Source: Spirochaetaceae bacterium UBA1306
Lineage (GTDB): Bacteria > Spirochaetota > Spirochaetia > Treponematales > Rectinemataceae
Reading direction: 5' to 3'
Length of the DNA: 21,601 bases
Assembly: GCA_002307245.1 (NCBI GenBank)
Contig: DBTW01000001.1
Span: forward strand, 9,056 to 30,656
In this document: in pieces, positions 20,558-21,601 of the stretch
Layout of the letters: each line of letters opens with the position of its first letter
Position numbering within the stretch: position 1 is the first letter of the stretch
Program-made: the position numbers and the translations under genes
The notes under the pieces: model-generated
Seen by the model: only the letters and a program-made list of their open reading frames with translations
What the model was told of the DNA's origin: nothing
Database searches by the model: none

Positions 20558-21601
20558 ATGGAAAGCGATAAGGATCACTGTAGGCAGCTAAGCTTCGAGA
20601 CGAGGGTCGTCCGCGGCTCGAAGGGGGGCGATCCGGTCACCGGGGCAGTGAGCTTCCCCATCTACCAGACTGCGACCTTTAGGCACCCCGGTCTCGGCGT
20701 CAGCACGGGCTTCGACTACGCGCGGTCGGATAACCCCACGCGGCTCGAGCTCGAGGAGACCCTGGCCCTCCTCGAGGGCGGCTCTCGGGCCCTCGCCTTC
20801 ACCTCGGGCATGTCCGCTATCGCGGCGATCTTCGACCTCCTCTCCGCCGGGGACCGGGTTCTCCTTTCCGAGGACCTCTATGGAGGCAGCTACCGGATAG
20901 CCGAGGCGGTCCTCGCGAGGCGCGGCATAGCCGCCGCCTTCGTCGATACGCGCTCGACCGAGTCCGTGGCCGCGGCCTGGACCTCGTCCACCAAGGCCCT
21001 CTTCCTCGAGACCCCTTCCAATCCCATGTCGCGCGTGAGCGACATCCGCGCCTTATCGGCCCTCGCGCACGCTCGCGACGCTCTCGCGATCGTCGACAAC
21101 ACTTTCATGACGCCCTTGCTCCAGCGGCCCCTCGAACTCGGCGCTGACCTCGTCGTCCACTCGGCGACCAAGTTCCTGGCGGGTCACAACGATACCCTGG
21201 CCGGCATAGCCGTGGCCGCGAGCCCCGAGCTCGGCGACAAGCTCGCGGAAATCCAGATGACCACCGGCGCCGTGCTCGCGCCCTTCGATTCCTGGCTGGT
21301 CCTGCGGGGCCTGAAGACCCTCGCGCTGCGCCTGAGGCGGCAGGAGGAGAGCGCCCTCGAGCTCTCCTCCTGGCTCGCTTCGCGGAAGGAAGTCTCGGAG
21401 CTCTACTACGCCGGCGCCCCGGGTCATCCGCAACGCGCCCTCTCCCTTTCCCAAGCCACGGGCTTCGGCTCGATGATCTCGTTCCGGCTCCGCGACCCTG
21501 GCCTCGTGGGCCCTATCCTGGAACGGCTCAAGCTCGTTATCTACGCCGAGAGCCTGGGCGGGACCGAATCCCTCATCACCTACCCGATCCTGCAGACCCA
21601 T
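20558..21601 (+). CDS. Cystathionine gamma-synthase/O-acetylhomoserine thiolyase-type PLP enzyme, incomplete at the 3' end
   Basis: The ATG at 20558 follows a G-rich stretch. The frame is open for 348 codons to the window edge; complete family members have about 380 residues. Landmarks: VSFPIYQTATF, FDYARSDNPTRLELE, SGMSAI, SEDLYGGSYR, LAIVDNTFMTPLLQRP and the PLP lysine Lys205 in HSATKFLAGHND. The C-terminal YAESLGGTESLITYPILQTH is characteristic of the MetB/MetI/MetC branch, not of the longer MetY branch represented twice in the operon. Such enzymes use acylated homoserine with cysteine or sulfide, or cleave cystathionine; the sequence alone does not decide. It is transcribed away from the large operon, making it the third gamma-family sulfur enzyme in the window. 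Confidence 0.9.
   Translation, partial: MESDKDHCRQLSFETRVVRGSKGGDPVTGAVSFPIYQTATFRHPGLGVSTGFDYARSDNPTRLELEETLALLEGGSRALAFTSGMSAIAAIFDLLSAGDRVLLSEDLYGGSYRIAEAVLARRGIAAAFVDTRSTESVAAAWTSSTKALFLETPSNPMSRVSDIRALSALAHARDALAIVDNTFMTPLLQRPLELGADLVVHSATKFLAGHNDTLAGIAVAASPELGDKLAEIQMTTGAVLAPFDSWLVLRGLKTLALRLRRQEESALELSSWLASRKEVSELYYAGAPGHPQRALSLSQATGFGSMISFRLRDPGLVGPILERLKLVIYAESLGGTESLITYPILQTH

Noticed and set aside
1..21601. CRISPR arrays, tRNA or rRNA genes, insertion sequences
   Set aside because: I saw no regularly spaced direct repeats, no tRNA cloverleaf or rRNA segments, and no transposase-like frame or terminal inverted repeats.

Overview
This is a GC-rich bacterial window in which coding regions are dense and overlapping and the two control regions (about 730-930 and 20280-20510) are AT-rich. 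The best lineage clue is the OmpA-type lipoprotein at 1290-2495. Its lipobox, Pro/Ala linker, FlgD-like repeats and C-terminal OmpA domain resemble proteins common in spirochaetes of the Treponema group. I therefore tentatively suggest a GC-rich member of Spirochaetota (inference from one protein family).

Layout. (1) Positions 1-403, minus: 5' part of a NifH-superfamily iron protein that looks like the non-canonical group IV (MarH/NflH-like) rather than true NifH. (2) 404-928: control region with a promoter, a palindromic operator, a 44-codon leader ORF and several hairpins. (3) 929-2495, plus: a collapsed BON-domain protein and the OmpA-type lipoprotein. (4) 20259 down to 2488, minus: one uninterrupted run of 17 genes plus a leader ORF. 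Almost every junction overlaps or is only a few bases long, so this reads as one large operon. In transcription order it encodes O-acetylhomoserine sulfhydrylase 1, NosL, NosY, NosF, NosD, a NitT/TauT-type binding protein, a Cu+ P1B ATPase, a TauE/SafE-like membrane protein fused to a cupredoxin, the NitT/TauT-type permease and ATPase, O-acetylhomoserine sulfhydrylase 2, a GNAT acetyltransferase, and a complete peptide/opine/nickel-type importer (B, D, F, A, C). (5) 20083-20557: divergent control region with a second leader ORF, a candidate pseudoknot and promoters. (6) 20558 to the right edge, plus: a third gamma-family PLP enzyme (cystathionine gamma-synthase/O-acetylhomoserine thiolyase type), incomplete.

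How it may work together. Three PLP enzymes that attach sulfur to activated homoserine, two importers, and a nitrogenase-like reductase suggest scavenging of organic sulfur. Known methylthio-alkane reductases release methanethiol, which MetY-type enzymes convert to methionine. The iron-protein gene and the large operon share a near-identical 15-bp operator placed 2 bp before a -10 box, and an RBS/start of the form GGGAGGACGNCATG on a short leader ORF. This supports common control. The unexpected part is a copper-delivery set (NosL, NosDFY, CopA-like ATPase, cupredoxin fusion) inside the sulfur operon with no nosZ in the window. What it metallates or exports is unknown.
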